From Actinomycetes bacterium (GTDB taxonomy: Bacteria > Actinomycetota > Acidimicrobiia > Acidimicrobiales > Microtrichaceae), in the NCBI GenBank assembly GCA_023389745.1, contig JAEWED010000215.1:1-48305 (forward strand): a stretch of DNA of 48,305 nt, written 5' to 3'. Each line of letters starts with the position of its first letter. Position 1 is the first letter of the stretch. Shown in pieces: positions 1-7,865 of the stretch. The translations under genes were made by a program, and so were the position numbers. The notes beneath the pieces are model-generated. The model worked only from the letters and a program-made list of their open reading frames with translations. It was not told the origin of the DNA and did not search any database.

Positions 1-325
1 TGGCGGCGGTGGCGGCGGTGGCGGCGCCGGTGGTGGCGGTGGCGGTGCCGGTGGTGGCGCCGGCGGTCCGTCGATCGCCGTCTTCAAGAACGGAGTCGGT
101 TCGCTGACGGTCACCGCCAGCACGCAGAACCGGCCGATCTCGCCGGCCGCCGGCGGCACCGGTGGGTCCTTCTCGGCCCCGGCGACCGCAGGTCTCGGTG
201 GCTTCGGCAACGACACCGGTGGCGACGGCTCGAGCTCGGGTGCGGCGTCGACGGGTCCCTCCGGGGCCAACGGCCCCGCCGGTCTGCTGTTCCGCATCTG
301 GAACAACGGCACGACCACCAGCTGA
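1..325 (+). CDS. C-terminal end of a glycine-rich protein (partial)
   Basis: An open frame enters from the left edge (first full codon at position 2) and ends at TGA 323-325, giving 107 residues. The first 20 or so residues are almost pure Gly with a few Ala. A Ser/Thr/Gly-rich stretch follows (SIAVFKNG, GSFSAPATAG), and the protein ends LLFRIWNNGTTTS. Such low-complexity Gly tails occur in large secreted or wall-associated actinobacterial proteins, but the functional part lies outside the window, so no function is assigned. The frame is supported by codon third-position GC and by the hairpin just after the stop. Confidence 0.6.
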   Translation, partial: GGGGGGGGAGGGGGGAGGGAGGPSIAVFKNGVGSLTVTASTQNRPISPAAGGTGGSFSAPATAGLGGFGNDTGGDGSSSGAASTGPSGANGPAGLLFRIWNNGTTTS

Positions 326-342
326 CCGCAGCGATGCGACGA

Positions 343-375
343 ACGGTGCGGACCTCCGAAGGGGGTCCGCACCGT
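343..375 (+). terminator. Terminator-like hairpin after the Gly-rich gene
   Basis: A perfect 12-bp inverted repeat, ACGGTGCGGACC (343-354) and GGTCCGCACCGT (364-375), has a 9-nt loop and starts 18 nt after the stop codon. There is no T tract, as is common in GC-rich actinobacteria. Confidence 0.65.
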
Positions 376-431
376 CGCGTCCGGCGTCCGGCACATCGTT
401 CGGTCGGCCGCTCGTTCGACGAGCGGAGCGC

Positions 432-899
432 TCAGCTCACCAGCACGTTGAGCTCGGTGCGGAGCTCGGTCGGGTCCATGTCGGGCGACGGTTCGGTCAG
501 GTAGACCTCCCACATCGCGGATCCCGGCGTCAGACCGAGGGCGGCGACCTGTCCCGTCAACGTTCCCCAGGCGTCACCCAGGCCGTCGAACGAGCCCGCG
601 TGCACGGTCCGGGCGATCCGGCCGCCGGGGAGCGAGCCGACCACCACGTCGCCGTCGGGCTCGATCGGGTCGCCGGTGACGACGCCGACCTCGAGGTCGA
701 CCTCGTCCGTCGGCGCGCCGTGGTAGAGCGCGAACGCCGCGGAGCGCGGCGCGACCCCCTGGTCGGCCAGCACCTGTGCGAGCGCGCCGAACGCTCGGTC
801 GAAGAAGTCCGGGAGCTCGTCCATGCGGGCCACGCCCTTGACCACGGCAGTCACCTGCTCGTCATGGTCGAGGAGCTCCGGTTCGGATCGGTCGGTCAT
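432..899 (-). CDS. GyrI-like small-molecule-binding domain protein
   Basis: A 155-residue single-domain protein resembling the GyrI/AraC effector-binding (SOUL/GyrI-like) family, which binds small hydrophobic or cationic ligands in the cytoplasm. The sequence shows an N-terminal helix (LPDFFDRAFGALAQVLADQG), the paired-strand core (FALYHGAP, VDLEVGVVTGDPI), the G-R-I-A-R-TVHAGSFDGLGDAW segment and a C-terminal strand WEVYLTEPSPD typical of the fold. There is no DNA-binding domain, so it is a stand-alone sensor or ligand sequesterer. ATG at 899 is chosen over an upstream in-frame GTG because GGGAG lies 7 nt before it. It is monocistronic and convergent with the Gly-rich gene. The ligand is unknown. 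Confidence 0.75.
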   Translation of the reverse strand: MTDRSEPELLDHDEQVTAVVKGVARMDELPDFFDRAFGALAQVLADQGVAPRSAAFALYHGAPTDEVDLEVGVVTGDPIEPDGDVVVGSLPGGRIARTVHAGSFDGLGDAWGTLTGQVAALGLTPGSAMWEVYLTEPSPDMDPTELRTELNVLVS

Positions 900-1007
900 G
901 GTCGTCTCCCGTGTCGAAGTGTGCGGTGTGCGTTGCCCGGCCCGTCGAGCCATCGGTGCCGATCCTGCCGCGGATCACCGGATCCCTGTCGCACGGACCT
1001 GCGCTCG

Positions 1008-1469
1008 TCATGTGGCCGAGCGTCGGGTCGGACGGTCGGCTGGGCGTCGAGTCGGCGGTGAGCGGTCCCATCGGCGCACGAGGTCGCCGCCGTCGGGCAG
1101 GGCGCGCCACTCGGCGAGCGTCGCCGCCAGCACGTCGTCCACGGGTGTCGCTCGGCCGTCGCGCCACCGGAAGTACACCTCGTTCACCCGTGTCTCGGCG
1201 GCATCGAGCTCGTCGCGGTGCGCGGCGATGACCGCGGTGCCCTGCGGTGTGCGCCGACGGCCGAGGGTCCTGAAGGTGGCGCCCGCCGCGACGCAGCCCC
1301 AGAACCCGAACTCGAGCGACAGCGCGTCCTCGATGACGAAGGTGGCGAGATCGTGGGGGAGGTCCCGTCCGACGGCCATCGTCGGGCCCGGGACCTTGGT
1401 GCGGGGCGGGCGGACCGCCGACCAACGGCACGCACGGCCGTCGCGCAGCTTGGTGAACGTGATCTCCAC
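1008..1469 (-). CDS. Conserved small protein of unknown function
   Basis: A 153-residue soluble protein beginning VEITFTKLRDGRACRW, with a central FGFWGCVAAGATFRTL segment and a C-terminal helix (TPVDDVLAATLAEWRALPDGGDL). I do not recognise a family with a known activity. It looks like a conserved actinobacterial hypothetical protein. GTG 1469 is chosen because TAACGT lies 8 nt upstream, matching the leaderless arrangement of neighbouring genes. A longer frame opens at GTG 1535 (175 aa) but has neither a ribosome site nor a -10 box. It is divergent from the MalY/PatB gene at 1568, and their promoters lie within about 80 bp. The C-terminal tail is Arg/Pro-rich and probably disordered. Confidence 0.6.
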   Translation of the reverse strand: MEITFTKLRDGRACRWSAVRPPRTKVPGPTMAVGRDLPHDLATFVIEDALSLEFGFWGCVAAGATFRTLGRRRTPQGTAVIAAHRDELDAAETRVNEVYFRWRDGRATPVDDVLAATLAEWRALPDGGDLVRRWDRSPPTRRPADRPTRRSAT

Positions 1470-1477
1470 GGGTCGCC

Positions 1478-1483
1478 ACGTTA
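1478..1483 (-). promoter_or_regulatory. Leaderless-type -10 box for the 1469 gene
   Basis: Read on the minus strand this is TAACGT, followed by 8 nt and a GTG start. The same hexamer with 8-nt spacing precedes the gene at 5168. Confidence 0.45.
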
Positions 1484-1554
1484 GGGACACCAGCGTCCTC
1501 GGGTCGCCCGAGTTCGGGGCACCGAGTTCGGTCACCCGACGACCGATCGCCGAC

Positions 1555-1560
1555 TACCTT
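1555..1560 (+). promoter_or_regulatory. Leaderless-type -10 box for the MalY/PatB gene
   Basis: TACCTT is followed by 7 nt and GTG 1568, with no Shine-Dalgarno sequence. This decides GTG 1568 over the TTG at 1559. Confidence 0.5.
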
Positions 1561-1567
1561 GCCCGGG

Positions 1568-2740
1568 GTGGAGGCGACGGGGGCGGCACGGGGCAGCGAC
1601 CCCTTCGACGTGGACCTCGGACGCCTCCGCAGGCGGCGCACCGTGAAGTGGTCGCTGTACGGGCCCGACGTGCTCGCCGCATGGGTGGCCGAGATGGACT
1701 TCGACGTGGCCCCGGCCGTTCGAGCGGCACTGCTCGACGCGGTCGACCGCGAGGACTTCGGCTACGTCGAGGCCGACCTGAGCGGGCTCACGACGGCGTG
1801 CGTCGAGTTCCTGTCCGACACCTCGGGGTGGAGGGTCCCGGCGACGCGTGTCTTCCCGGTCGCCGACGTGTTGACGGGGATCTCGGCGGCGATCGACGTG
1901 TTCGCCCCGCCCGGCTCGCCGGTGGTGGTGCCGACCCCTGCCTATCCGCCGTTCTTCGAGGTGGTCGAGCTCACGGGCCGGCCCGTGCTCGACGCGCCGA
2001 TGGTGCTCGATCGCGGCCGCTGGTGCCTGGATCTCGACCGCATCGACGCGCACCTCGCCGCCGGCGCACGCACGGTGCTGCTCTGCAGCCCGCACAACCC
2101 GACCGGGCGGGTGTTCGGCGTCGACGAGCTCTCGTCGCTCGCCGAGATCGTCGAACGCCACGGCGCCCGCGTCGTCGCCGACGAGGTGCACGCACCGCTG
2201 GTCGCCACCGACGTCCGCCATGTGCCGTACGCCTCGGTCGCGGCGGCCGCCGGACACACGATGACGATCACGTCGACGTCCAAGGCGTGGAACCTGGCGG
2301 GCCTGCGCTGCGCCCAGGTGATCGCGTCGAACCACGACGACGCGGCGACGTGGCGACGGCTGCCGCTGTTCGCGGTGCCCGGCCCGACGCCGCTGGGCGT
2401 CGCCGCGTCGACCGCCGCCTATCGCGACGGCACGGACTGGTTGGCGGCGCTGCGAGGCCAGCTCGACGCGAACCGGCTGGCGCTCGACGAGCTGGTGCGC
2501 AGCGAGCTGCCGGGGGTGACCTGGCACGGGGCCGAGGCGACCTTCCTCAGCTGGCTCGACTGCACCGCCCTGGGGCTCGAGGACCCGGCGCGGCACTTCC
2601 TCGACCACGGTCGTGTGGCGCTCAGCGACGGCGCGTCGTTCGGCGCGGGCTGGGAGCAGTTCGTACGGCTGAACCTCGGCACCTCGGGTGAGCTGCTCGG
2701 GCGGATCGTCGCGGCCATGGCGAGGTCGGTGACCGGGTAG
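1568..2740 (+). CDS. MalY/PatB family aminotransferase (cystathionine beta-lyase type)
   Basis: A 390-residue fold-type I PLP enzyme. MalY/PatB proteins cleave C-S bonds of cystathionine or cysteine conjugates to homocysteine or thiol, pyruvate and ammonia. The N-terminal motif TVKWSLYGPDVLAAWVAEMDF matches the family's W-x-x-D-x-L..-MDF region. LLCSPHNPTGRVF binds the cofactor ring, VVADEVHAPLV carries the PLP-pyridine Asp, and Lys239 in TSTSKAWN is the Schiff-base lysine. The C-terminal RLNLGTS carries the substrate-carboxylate Arg. Length matches the family (about 390). The leaderless GTG start is discussed at the upstream promoter. A 15-bp tandem repeat and a CoA-transferase gene follow. 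Substrate specificity between cystathionine and other S-conjugates cannot be read from sequence. Confidence 0.88.
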   Translation: MEATGAARGSDPFDVDLGRLRRRRTVKWSLYGPDVLAAWVAEMDFDVAPAVRAALLDAVDREDFGYVEADLSGLTTACVEFLSDTSGWRVPATRVFPVADVLTGISAAIDVFAPPGSPVVVPTPAYPPFFEVVELTGRPVLDAPMVLDRGRWCLDLDRIDAHLAAGARTVLLCSPHNPTGRVFGVDELSSLAEIVERHGARVVADEVHAPLVATDVRHVPYASVAAAAGHTMTITSTSKAWNLAGLRCAQVIASNHDDAATWRRLPLFAVPGPTPLGVAASTAAYRDGTDWLAALRGQLDANRLALDELVRSELPGVTWHGAEATFLSWLDCTALGLEDPARHFLDHGRVALSDGASFGAGWEQFVRLNLGTSGELLGRIVAAMARSVTG

Positions 2741-2759
2741 CCGCCGTGGCAGTGTGTGC

Positions 2760-2813
2760 GCCGGAATGCGCCGCGCCGGAATGCATCGCGCCGGAATGCG
2801 ACGGGCCGGAATG
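2760..2813 (+). repeat. 15-bp tandem repeat, four copies
   Basis: The core GCCGGAATG recurs exactly every 15 bp at 2760, 2775, 2790 and 2805, with degenerate echoes towards 2835. It lies between the MalY stop and the CoA-transferase start. Confidence 0.85.
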
Positions 2814-2865
2814 AGACGGACGGAACGTGACGGGCGGGATGCCGCACGGCGGAGGTGAGGGTGAC

Positions 2866-4056
2866 ATGCCGGGAGCGTTGTCGGATCTGCGGGTCGTCGA
2901 GATGGGGCAGCTGCTCGCGGGGCCGTTCTGCGGCCAGCTCCTGGCCGACTTCGGCGCCGACGTCATCAAGATCGAGCCGCCCGGGCAGGGCGATCCCATG
3001 CGCGAGTGGGGTCGTGAGAAGGCGGGCGGTCGGTCGCTGTGGTGGCCGGTGGTCGCACGCGGCAAGCGCTCGGTCACGCTGAACCTCCGTGAGCCCGCGG
3101 GGCAGGAGATCGCCCGCCGTCTCATCGCCGAGGCCGATGTGCTCGTCGAGAACTTCCGGCCCGGCACACTCGAGAAGTGGGGGCTCGACCCCGCCGAGCT
3201 GATGGCCGCCGACCCGAGCCTGATCGTCGTGCGGGTCTCGGGCTACGGGCAGACCGGTCCGTACGCCGCCCGACCCGGCTACGGCGCGATCGGCGAGGCG
3301 ATGGGTGGTCTGCGCGCCGTCATCGGTGAACCGGATCGCCCGCCCGCACGCGCCGGCATCTCGATCGGTGACACGTTGGCGGCGACCTTCGCCTGCATCG
3401 GCACCCTGGTCGCGCTGCACGCCCGTGAGCGCAGCGGGCGGGGCCAGCTCGTCGACTCGGCGCTGTACGAGGCGGTGCTCGGGGTGATGGAGTCGCTCAT
3501 CCCCGAGTTCACGATCGCCGGCTACGTCCGTCCGCGGACCGGCTCGATCCTGCCGAACGTGGCACCCGCGAACGCCTATCCGACGACGGACGGCGAGCAC
3601 CTGATCAGCGGCAACCAGGACACGGTGTGGCGGCGGCTCGCCGAGGCGATGGGACGTCCGGAGCTCGGCGAGGACGAGCGCTTCGCGACCCACAACGCCC
3701 GCGGCCAGCACCAGGGCGAGCTCGACGCGCTGATATCGGCGTGGACCGCGACGCTGAGCTCGGAGCAGCTCGAGGCCGTGCTCAACGAGCACGACGTCCC
3801 GAACGGGAAGATCTACACGGCGCCCGACATGCTGGCGGACGCCCACTTCGCGGCTCGTGAGGCGATCGTGACCATGGCCCACCCGCTGCTCGGGGACTTC
3901 CCGATGCAGAACGTGGTGCCGAAGCTGTCGGACACCCCCGGTGAGGTGCGTTGGGTCGGACCCGAGCTCGGTGAGCACACCGACGAGGTCCTCGCCGAGG
4001 TGCTCGGCATCGCCGCCGACGGCGTCGCGACGCTGCGCGACCAGGGCGTGGTCTGA
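2866..4056 (+). CDS. Class III (CaiB/BaiF) CoA-transferase
   Basis: A 396-residue family III acyl-CoA transferase, which moves CoA between carboxylic acids through an enzyme-anhydride at a conserved Asp. Visible motifs are LRVVEMGQLLAGPFCGQLLADFG at the N-terminus, KIEPPGQGDPMR, RGKRSVTLNLR, LVENFRPGTLEKWGL and SGYGQTGPY. Asp169 in ISIGDTLAA is the likely catalytic residue, at the same number as in formyl-CoA transferase. ATG 2866 is chosen over upstream ATGs at 2827 and 2839 because GGAGGTGAGG ends a few bases before it. The HMG-CoA lyase gene starts 77 nt downstream. The pair would suit activation of 3-hydroxy-3-methylglutarate (SUGCT-like) followed by cleavage, but glutarate, succinate or other acids are equally possible donors. 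Confidence 0.88.
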   Translation: MPGALSDLRVVEMGQLLAGPFCGQLLADFGADVIKIEPPGQGDPMREWGREKAGGRSLWWPVVARGKRSVTLNLREPAGQEIARRLIAEADVLVENFRPGTLEKWGLDPAELMAADPSLIVVRVSGYGQTGPYAARPGYGAIGEAMGGLRAVIGEPDRPPARAGISIGDTLAATFACIGTLVALHARERSGRGQLVDSALYEAVLGVMESLIPEFTIAGYVRPRTGSILPNVAPANAYPTTDGEHLISGNQDTVWRRLAEAMGRPELGEDERFATHNARGQHQGELDALISAWTATLSSEQLEAVLNEHDVPNGKIYTAPDMLADAHFAAREAIVTMAHPLLGDFPMQNVVPKLSDTPGEVRWVGPELGEHTDEVLAEVLGIAADGVATLRDQGVV

Positions 4057-4120
4057 GCCCTCGCTCGACGGGGTCGCGCCATCCGACAGCACCGGCCCGA
4101 TCGCCCGGGGTGGGCGACGG

Positions 4121-4126
4121 TAACGT
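4121..4126 (+). promoter_or_regulatory. Leaderless-type -10 box for HMG-CoA lyase
   Basis: TAACGT, then 7 nt, then ATG 4134. No ribosome binding site is present, so the gene may have its own promoter in addition to read-through from the CoA-transferase. Confidence 0.5.
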
Positions 4127-4133
4127 CGTGCAC

Positions 4134-5081
4134 ATGAGCCCGATCACCATCGTCGACGTGGCGCCGCGCGACGGCCTCCAGAGCGACGGTGCGGTCGTCT
4201 CGACCGAGGCCAAGCTCGAGCTGATCTCCCGGATCGTCGACTCGGGGATCCGGCGCATCGAGACCACGAGCTTCGTCAACCCGGCGCGGGTGCCGCAGAT
4301 GGCCGACGCGGACGAGCTCATGGCCGAGCTGCTGCGACGACGAGCGGCCTCGGCCCCCGACGACCCGCTGCGCTCGACGTCGTTCATCGGCCTGGTGCTC
4401 AACCGTCGCGGGCTCGACCGGGCGCTCGCCGCCGGCTGCGACGAGGTCAACGCGGTGGTCGTGGTGAGCGACACGTTCAGCTCCAAGAACCAGGGCACCG
4501 ACACCGACGGCTGCATCGCCGCCTGGGAGGACATCGCCCGCGACGCGGCGGCTGCCGGCGTGCCGGCGTCGGTCACGCTGGCGGCCAGCTTCGGCTGCCC
4601 GTACGAGGGCGAGGTGCCCCCGGAGCGTCTCGCCGACGTGGTCACGCGTTGCGCGGCGGCGGGTGGCGTCGAGATCGCGCTGGCCGACTCGATCGGCGTG
4701 GCGGTGCCGACCGACGTGCGGGCCCGCATCGACATCGCACGTGCCGCGATCGCCGACCACGGCGACGGGCAGCAGCTCCGCGTGCACTTCCACAACACCC
4801 GCAACACCGGCGTCGCCAACGTCGCCGCCGCGGTCGAGGCGGGTGTGACGGTCGTCGACTCCTCGCTCGGCGGGATCGGCGGGTGCCCCTTCGCACCCAA
4901 CGCGACCGGCAACGTGCCGACCGAGGACGTGGCCTTCATGCTGGATCGCATGGGCTACGACACCGGGATCGACCTCGCCACGCTGATCGCCGCGGTCGAG
5001 TGGATGCAGACCGACGCGCTGCTCGGCCGCACCACCCCGGGCCTGCTGTCACGCGCCGGGCTGTTCCCCGCCGCCGGCTGA
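4134..5081 (+). CDS. mvaB: Hydroxymethylglutaryl-CoA lyase
   Basis: A 315-residue HMGL-like TIM-barrel lyase converting HMG-CoA to acetyl-CoA and acetoacetate, the last step of leucine catabolism. It carries VDVAPRDGLQ near the N-terminus (metal-binding Asp and catalytic Arg), the metal ligands His218 and His220 in HFHNTRN, and the signature loop GGIGGCPFAPNATGN with the catalytic Cys251. Length fits bacterial HMGL (about 300). ATG 4134 is preferred because of the upstream -10 box. In-frame GTG 4128 and an upstream start at 4110 lack support. It follows the class III CoA-transferase on the same strand. Other DRE-TIM enzymes are unlikely because the GGCPFAPNATGN loop is specific to HMGL. Confidence 0.92.
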   Translation: MSPITIVDVAPRDGLQSDGAVVSTEAKLELISRIVDSGIRRIETTSFVNPARVPQMADADELMAELLRRRAASAPDDPLRSTSFIGLVLNRRGLDRALAAGCDEVNAVVVVSDTFSSKNQGTDTDGCIAAWEDIARDAAAAGVPASVTLAASFGCPYEGEVPPERLADVVTRCAAAGGVEIALADSIGVAVPTDVRARIDIARAAIADHGDGQQLRVHFHNTRNTGVANVAAAVEAGVTVVDSSLGGIGGCPFAPNATGNVPTEDVAFMLDRMGYDTGIDLATLIAAVEWMQTDALLGRTTPGLLSRAGLFPAAG

Positions 5082-5129
5082 ACCGTCGAACCCTCCCGAC
5101 GGCGGCTCCGCACCCTCGTGAGGACCGGC

Positions 5130-5167
5130 TTGCCCGTGAACGTTAGGACTGCCTAACGTCCACGCTC
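5130..5167 (+). promoter_or_regulatory. Promoter with palindromic operator before the heme-locus surface genes
   Basis: TTGCCC (5130-5135), an 18-nt spacer and TAACGT (5154-5159) form a promoter whose predicted start coincides with ATG 5168, 8 nt further on. A perfect palindrome ACGTTAGGACTGCCTAACGT (5140-5159) covers the spacer end and the whole -10 box. The TTAGG/CCTAA arms resemble DtxR/IdeR iron-box half-sites, but the 4-nt spacing is not the classical arrangement. Repression by an iron- or heme-responsive regulator is inferred. Confidence 0.6.
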
Positions 5168-6250
5168 ATGGGTTCCTCCTTCCGTCGAACGGTGGTCAGA
5201 ACGTCACTCGTCGGGGCGGTGATCGCCACGGTCTTGGGCACCTACCTCGCGGTGCCGGCATCGGCAACGCCGTCCGCCCCGGCCCAGCAGTGCGGAGCGA
5301 ACACGTCGGTGGCGCCCACCCTCACGCCCAGTCGCACCACCATCGGCCAGAACGAGACGGCGACGGTCACGGTGACGGGCTCGAACTACCTCGTGCCGCC
5401 GCACGTCTGCGGCTCGAGCGTGTTCGGCGGTGTCTACGTGGCGTTCGGCTGGGTGAAGCCGGGCGGGCAGTGGGGTCCGAGCTGGCGGACCTCGACCACG
5501 GCGGCCGGCCTCTTCGGGCAGACGTACAGCTACCCGGGTGAAGGCGGCGGCGCCGAGACCCGTGACGACGGCACCGGGACCGTCCGACTCATCTCGTTCA
5601 CCGCCGGCGGCGAGTCCGGCGACGCGACGCCGTTCCACATGGACGGGTCCGGCAACTGGTCGGCGGACCTGATCGTCCGGGGCTCCAAGTTCTCGTTCGT
5701 CGACGTGGTGACCGGCCAGGCGGCCACCGTCGACTGCATGGTGGTGCAGTGCGGAGTGCTCACGTGGGGTGCACACGGCAAGTCCTCGCGGACCAACGAG
5801 CAGTTCTCGCCGATCAACTTCACCAACCCGCAGGGTCAGATCGTGGCCCCCACCGCTCCCGGCGGCGCAGGCGGCAGCGGCAACCCCCCTGCGACGGGCC
5901 CGATCGCCGGTGCTCCGGCCGCTGACGGCGGCGGCAACGACGGCACGCCCGCGGCGAACGGATCCGCCGGCGGCGGTGCGACACCCGCGTCGGGTGAGGG
6001 TCAGCCCGCCGAGGTGGGCTCCGTCGGCGAGGCACCGGCCGAGACCGACGCCGAGGTGGCCGGCGACTCGGCCGAGGCCGACGAGGTCGAGGAGACCGAG
6101 GAGATCGCCGCCAAGGTGCAGGACTTCGGCGACAGCGGGAGCGGGGGCGGAGGCGGGTCCGCCGGGCTCATCGTCGGCGGCATCGTCGCAGTGCTCGCCG
6201 TCCTCGGCGGTGTCGCACTGTTCGCCCGCCGTCGGGCGGGTGCGGCATGA
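5168..6250 (+). CDS. Membrane-anchored surface protein, neocarzinostatin-like domain
   Basis: A 360-residue exported protein. Residues 1-33 form a signal peptide (RRT..., hydrophobic core, cleavage near PASA-TPS). Residues 40-220 look like one large beta-sandwich: LTPSRTTIGQNETATVTVTG resembles the first strands of the neocarzinostatin-like fold. The closing segment VDCMVVQCGVLTWGAHG has a Cys-x4-Cys pair followed by an Ala-His-Gly turn. Residues 225-330 are a Gly/Ala/Pro and then Glu-rich linker. A transmembrane helix (LIVGGIVAVLAVLGGVALF) and a short ARRRAG tail anchor it. It overlaps the HtaA region downstream and shares the palindromic promoter, so a role in surface heme capture or presentation is inferred. 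No ligand residues can be assigned with certainty. Confidence 0.7.
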   Translation: MGSSFRRTVVRTSLVGAVIATVLGTYLAVPASATPSAPAQQCGANTSVAPTLTPSRTTIGQNETATVTVTGSNYLVPPHVCGSSVFGGVYVAFGWVKPGGQWGPSWRTSTTAAGLFGQTYSYPGEGGGAETRDDGTGTVRLISFTAGGESGDATPFHMDGSGNWSADLIVRGSKFSFVDVVTGQAATVDCMVVQCGVLTWGAHGKSSRTNEQFSPINFTNPQGQIVAPTAPGGAGGSGNPPATGPIAGAPAADGGGNDGTPAANGSAGGGATPASGEGQPAEVGSVGEAPAETDAEVAGDSAEADEVEETEEIAAKVQDFGDSGSGGGGGSAGLIVGGIVAVLAVLGGVALFARRRAGAA

Positions 6251-6300
6251 GGCGCCGCGGGGTCATCGACGGTTCGGGCGTTCGACGACAGGAGCATCGG

Positions 6301-7854
6301 GTGGACGAGCGGCGAGCGATGGACGGTTCGGCAACACCCCGACGGTCGCGTGCGGCGGCCGTGTCGACCCTCGCGCTGGCGCTGCTGACCCTGTCGGTCG
6401 TCGGCGCGACCCGCGTGGCGGATGCCGCCCCGACGCAGATCACCGAGGCGACCTTCGAGTGGTCCGTCAGCGACGAGGCCAACACCGGGGCCTACAACGG
6501 CTCGTGCAACTACATGAGCGCGGGTGAGTCCGACGGGTCGCTCGCGACGTTCCGGGCGACCGACGGCGACGCGACCGTGCTGAAGCTGACGGCCGCGGGG
6601 AGCTACGCGCCGGTCTCGGACTACGCCACGCGCTGCCGCGACAAGGACGGCGTGACCGTGACGCCCGCCGGCACGCGTCGACTCGGCCAGAAGGTGCGCT
6701 ACGTCAACGGCACCGGCACCGCGGACCCCGTCACCGGCGAGGTCTCGATCCAGTGGCGCGGCACGTTCTCCAACAACTTCTACGGCAGCCTGACGCCGTT
6801 CTGGTTCAAGGACCCCTTCCTCACCGTCGACGCGAACGGCAACGGCCGGATCACCGCGACGGTGGGCGGCTACATGTCGAGCATCGACAACCCGGATGTG
6901 CGCGAGCTCGCGGTGCCCCGCGACGGTGTGGTCATCGCCGAGCTGCGCGGCGTCGGCTCGCGCAACGCCGACGGGTTCGTCGCCACGCCGCTCTACCCGG
7001 GTGTGGTCTACGAGTCGAGCGAGGCGCCCCAGAGCCGGTTCTACGACGGCTGGGGGGCCTGGCCCACGCCGCTCATCGACTACATGTCCGAGCTGGGGCT
7101 CGGCGCGTACTGGTACAGCTCCGGCGGCGCGGCCGACGCCCGCAAGGCCCCCGCGCCGATCGCGGTCGGCTTCGGTGCGACCACGGCGCCGTCGACCACG
7201 ACGACGACACCGGGCGGCTCGAGCACCACCACGCCCGGCTCGACCTCCACCACGCTGCCGGGTTCGACGACGACCACCACGACGGCACCGTCGGTGACCA
7301 CCACGACGACACCCGGGTCGTCGGGCGGCATCACCATCGGTGTCGACGTGCCCGAGACGCTCGACAACGGCGGCTCCAACCCCGGCGACGGCGACGGTGG
7401 CGGGGGTGACGGCGAGGGCCTGCCCGACGACGTGTTCCGTTGGACGATCGACGCCGGCCAGTCGGGCGTCACGCTGCAACAGGTCGGTGGCGACGACGGC
7501 GAGCTCCGCTTCGGCGGGGCGCTGTCGGGCGTGACCGTCATCGACACCCGCAACGGCAGCCCCTCGTGGTCGCTGTCGGGTCAGGTGAGCAACTTCAGTG
7601 GCGGGCTCTCCGGCAAGTACCTGGGCTGGGTGCCGCGCGTCGTGACCCCGGGTGGCGGCGCGATCCCCGGCGGCACGGTGCCCTCGGGCCTGGTGGCCGG
7701 CAACGGCCTCGCCGACGTCTCACCGCTCGCCTCTGCGCCCGCCGGTCACCCGAAGGGCTCCGTGACGGTCGGCGCGGATCTCGACCTGCGCATCCCGAGC
7801 AGCACGCCGGCCGGTTCGTACACCGCCACGTTGACGCTCACCGCGCTCGGTTGA
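6301..7854 (+). CDS. Secreted HtaA-domain heme protein with C-terminal WxL-like module
   Basis: A 517-residue exported protein. A signal peptide ends near VADAAPT. Residues about 45-290 form an HtaA-type domain (FEWSVSDEANTGAY, W-R-G-x-F-x-x-NFYG, DPFLTVDANGNGRIT, WGAWPTPLIDY, YWYSSGGAADARKAPAPI). HtaA domains bind heme at the cell surface. A Thr-rich linker (about 293-340) and an Asp/Gly linker follow. The last 140 residues (DTRNGSPSWSLSGQVSNF... to SYTATLTLTALG) resemble a WxL-type wall-binding module. GTG 6301 is chosen because AGGAG lies 6 nt upstream. An ATG at 6247 would overlap the previous stop but has no ribosome site and adds an Arg-rich N-terminus. The WxL assignment is by pattern only. 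Confidence 0.75.
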   Translation: MDERRAMDGSATPRRSRAAAVSTLALALLTLSVVGATRVADAAPTQITEATFEWSVSDEANTGAYNGSCNYMSAGESDGSLATFRATDGDATVLKLTAAGSYAPVSDYATRCRDKDGVTVTPAGTRRLGQKVRYVNGTGTADPVTGEVSIQWRGTFSNNFYGSLTPFWFKDPFLTVDANGNGRITATVGGYMSSIDNPDVRELAVPRDGVVIAELRGVGSRNADGFVATPLYPGVVYESSEAPQSRFYDGWGAWPTPLIDYMSELGLGAYWYSSGGAADARKAPAPIAVGFGATTAPSTTTTTPGGSSTTTPGSTSTTLPGSTTTTTTAPSVTTTTTPGSSGGITIGVDVPETLDNGGSNPGDGDGGGGDGEGLPDDVFRWTIDAGQSGVTLQQVGGDDGELRFGGALSGVTVIDTRNGSPSWSLSGQVSNFSGGLSGKYLGWVPRVVTPGGGAIPGGTVPSGLVAGNGLADVSPLASAPAGHPKGSVTVGADLDLRIPSSTPAGSYTATLTLTALG

Positions 7855-7865
7855 GCCCCGGCACC

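Noticed and set aside
1..62. GGCGGT-rich tract at the left edge as a tandem repeat element
   Set aside because: It is in frame with the Gly-rich coding sequence, so it is explained by poly-Gly codons.
2419..4092. 557-codon minus-strand frame opposite MalY and the CoA-transferase
   Set aside because: Shadow of two recognised enzymes. Its FRRxA repeat only reflects the 15-bp DNA repeat at 2760.
6247..6300. ATG 6247 overlapping the previous stop (ATGA) as the start of the HtaA/WxL-like gene
   Set aside because: It lacks a ribosome site and adds an Arg-rich stretch before the signal peptide. GTG 6301 has AGGAG at 6 nt.
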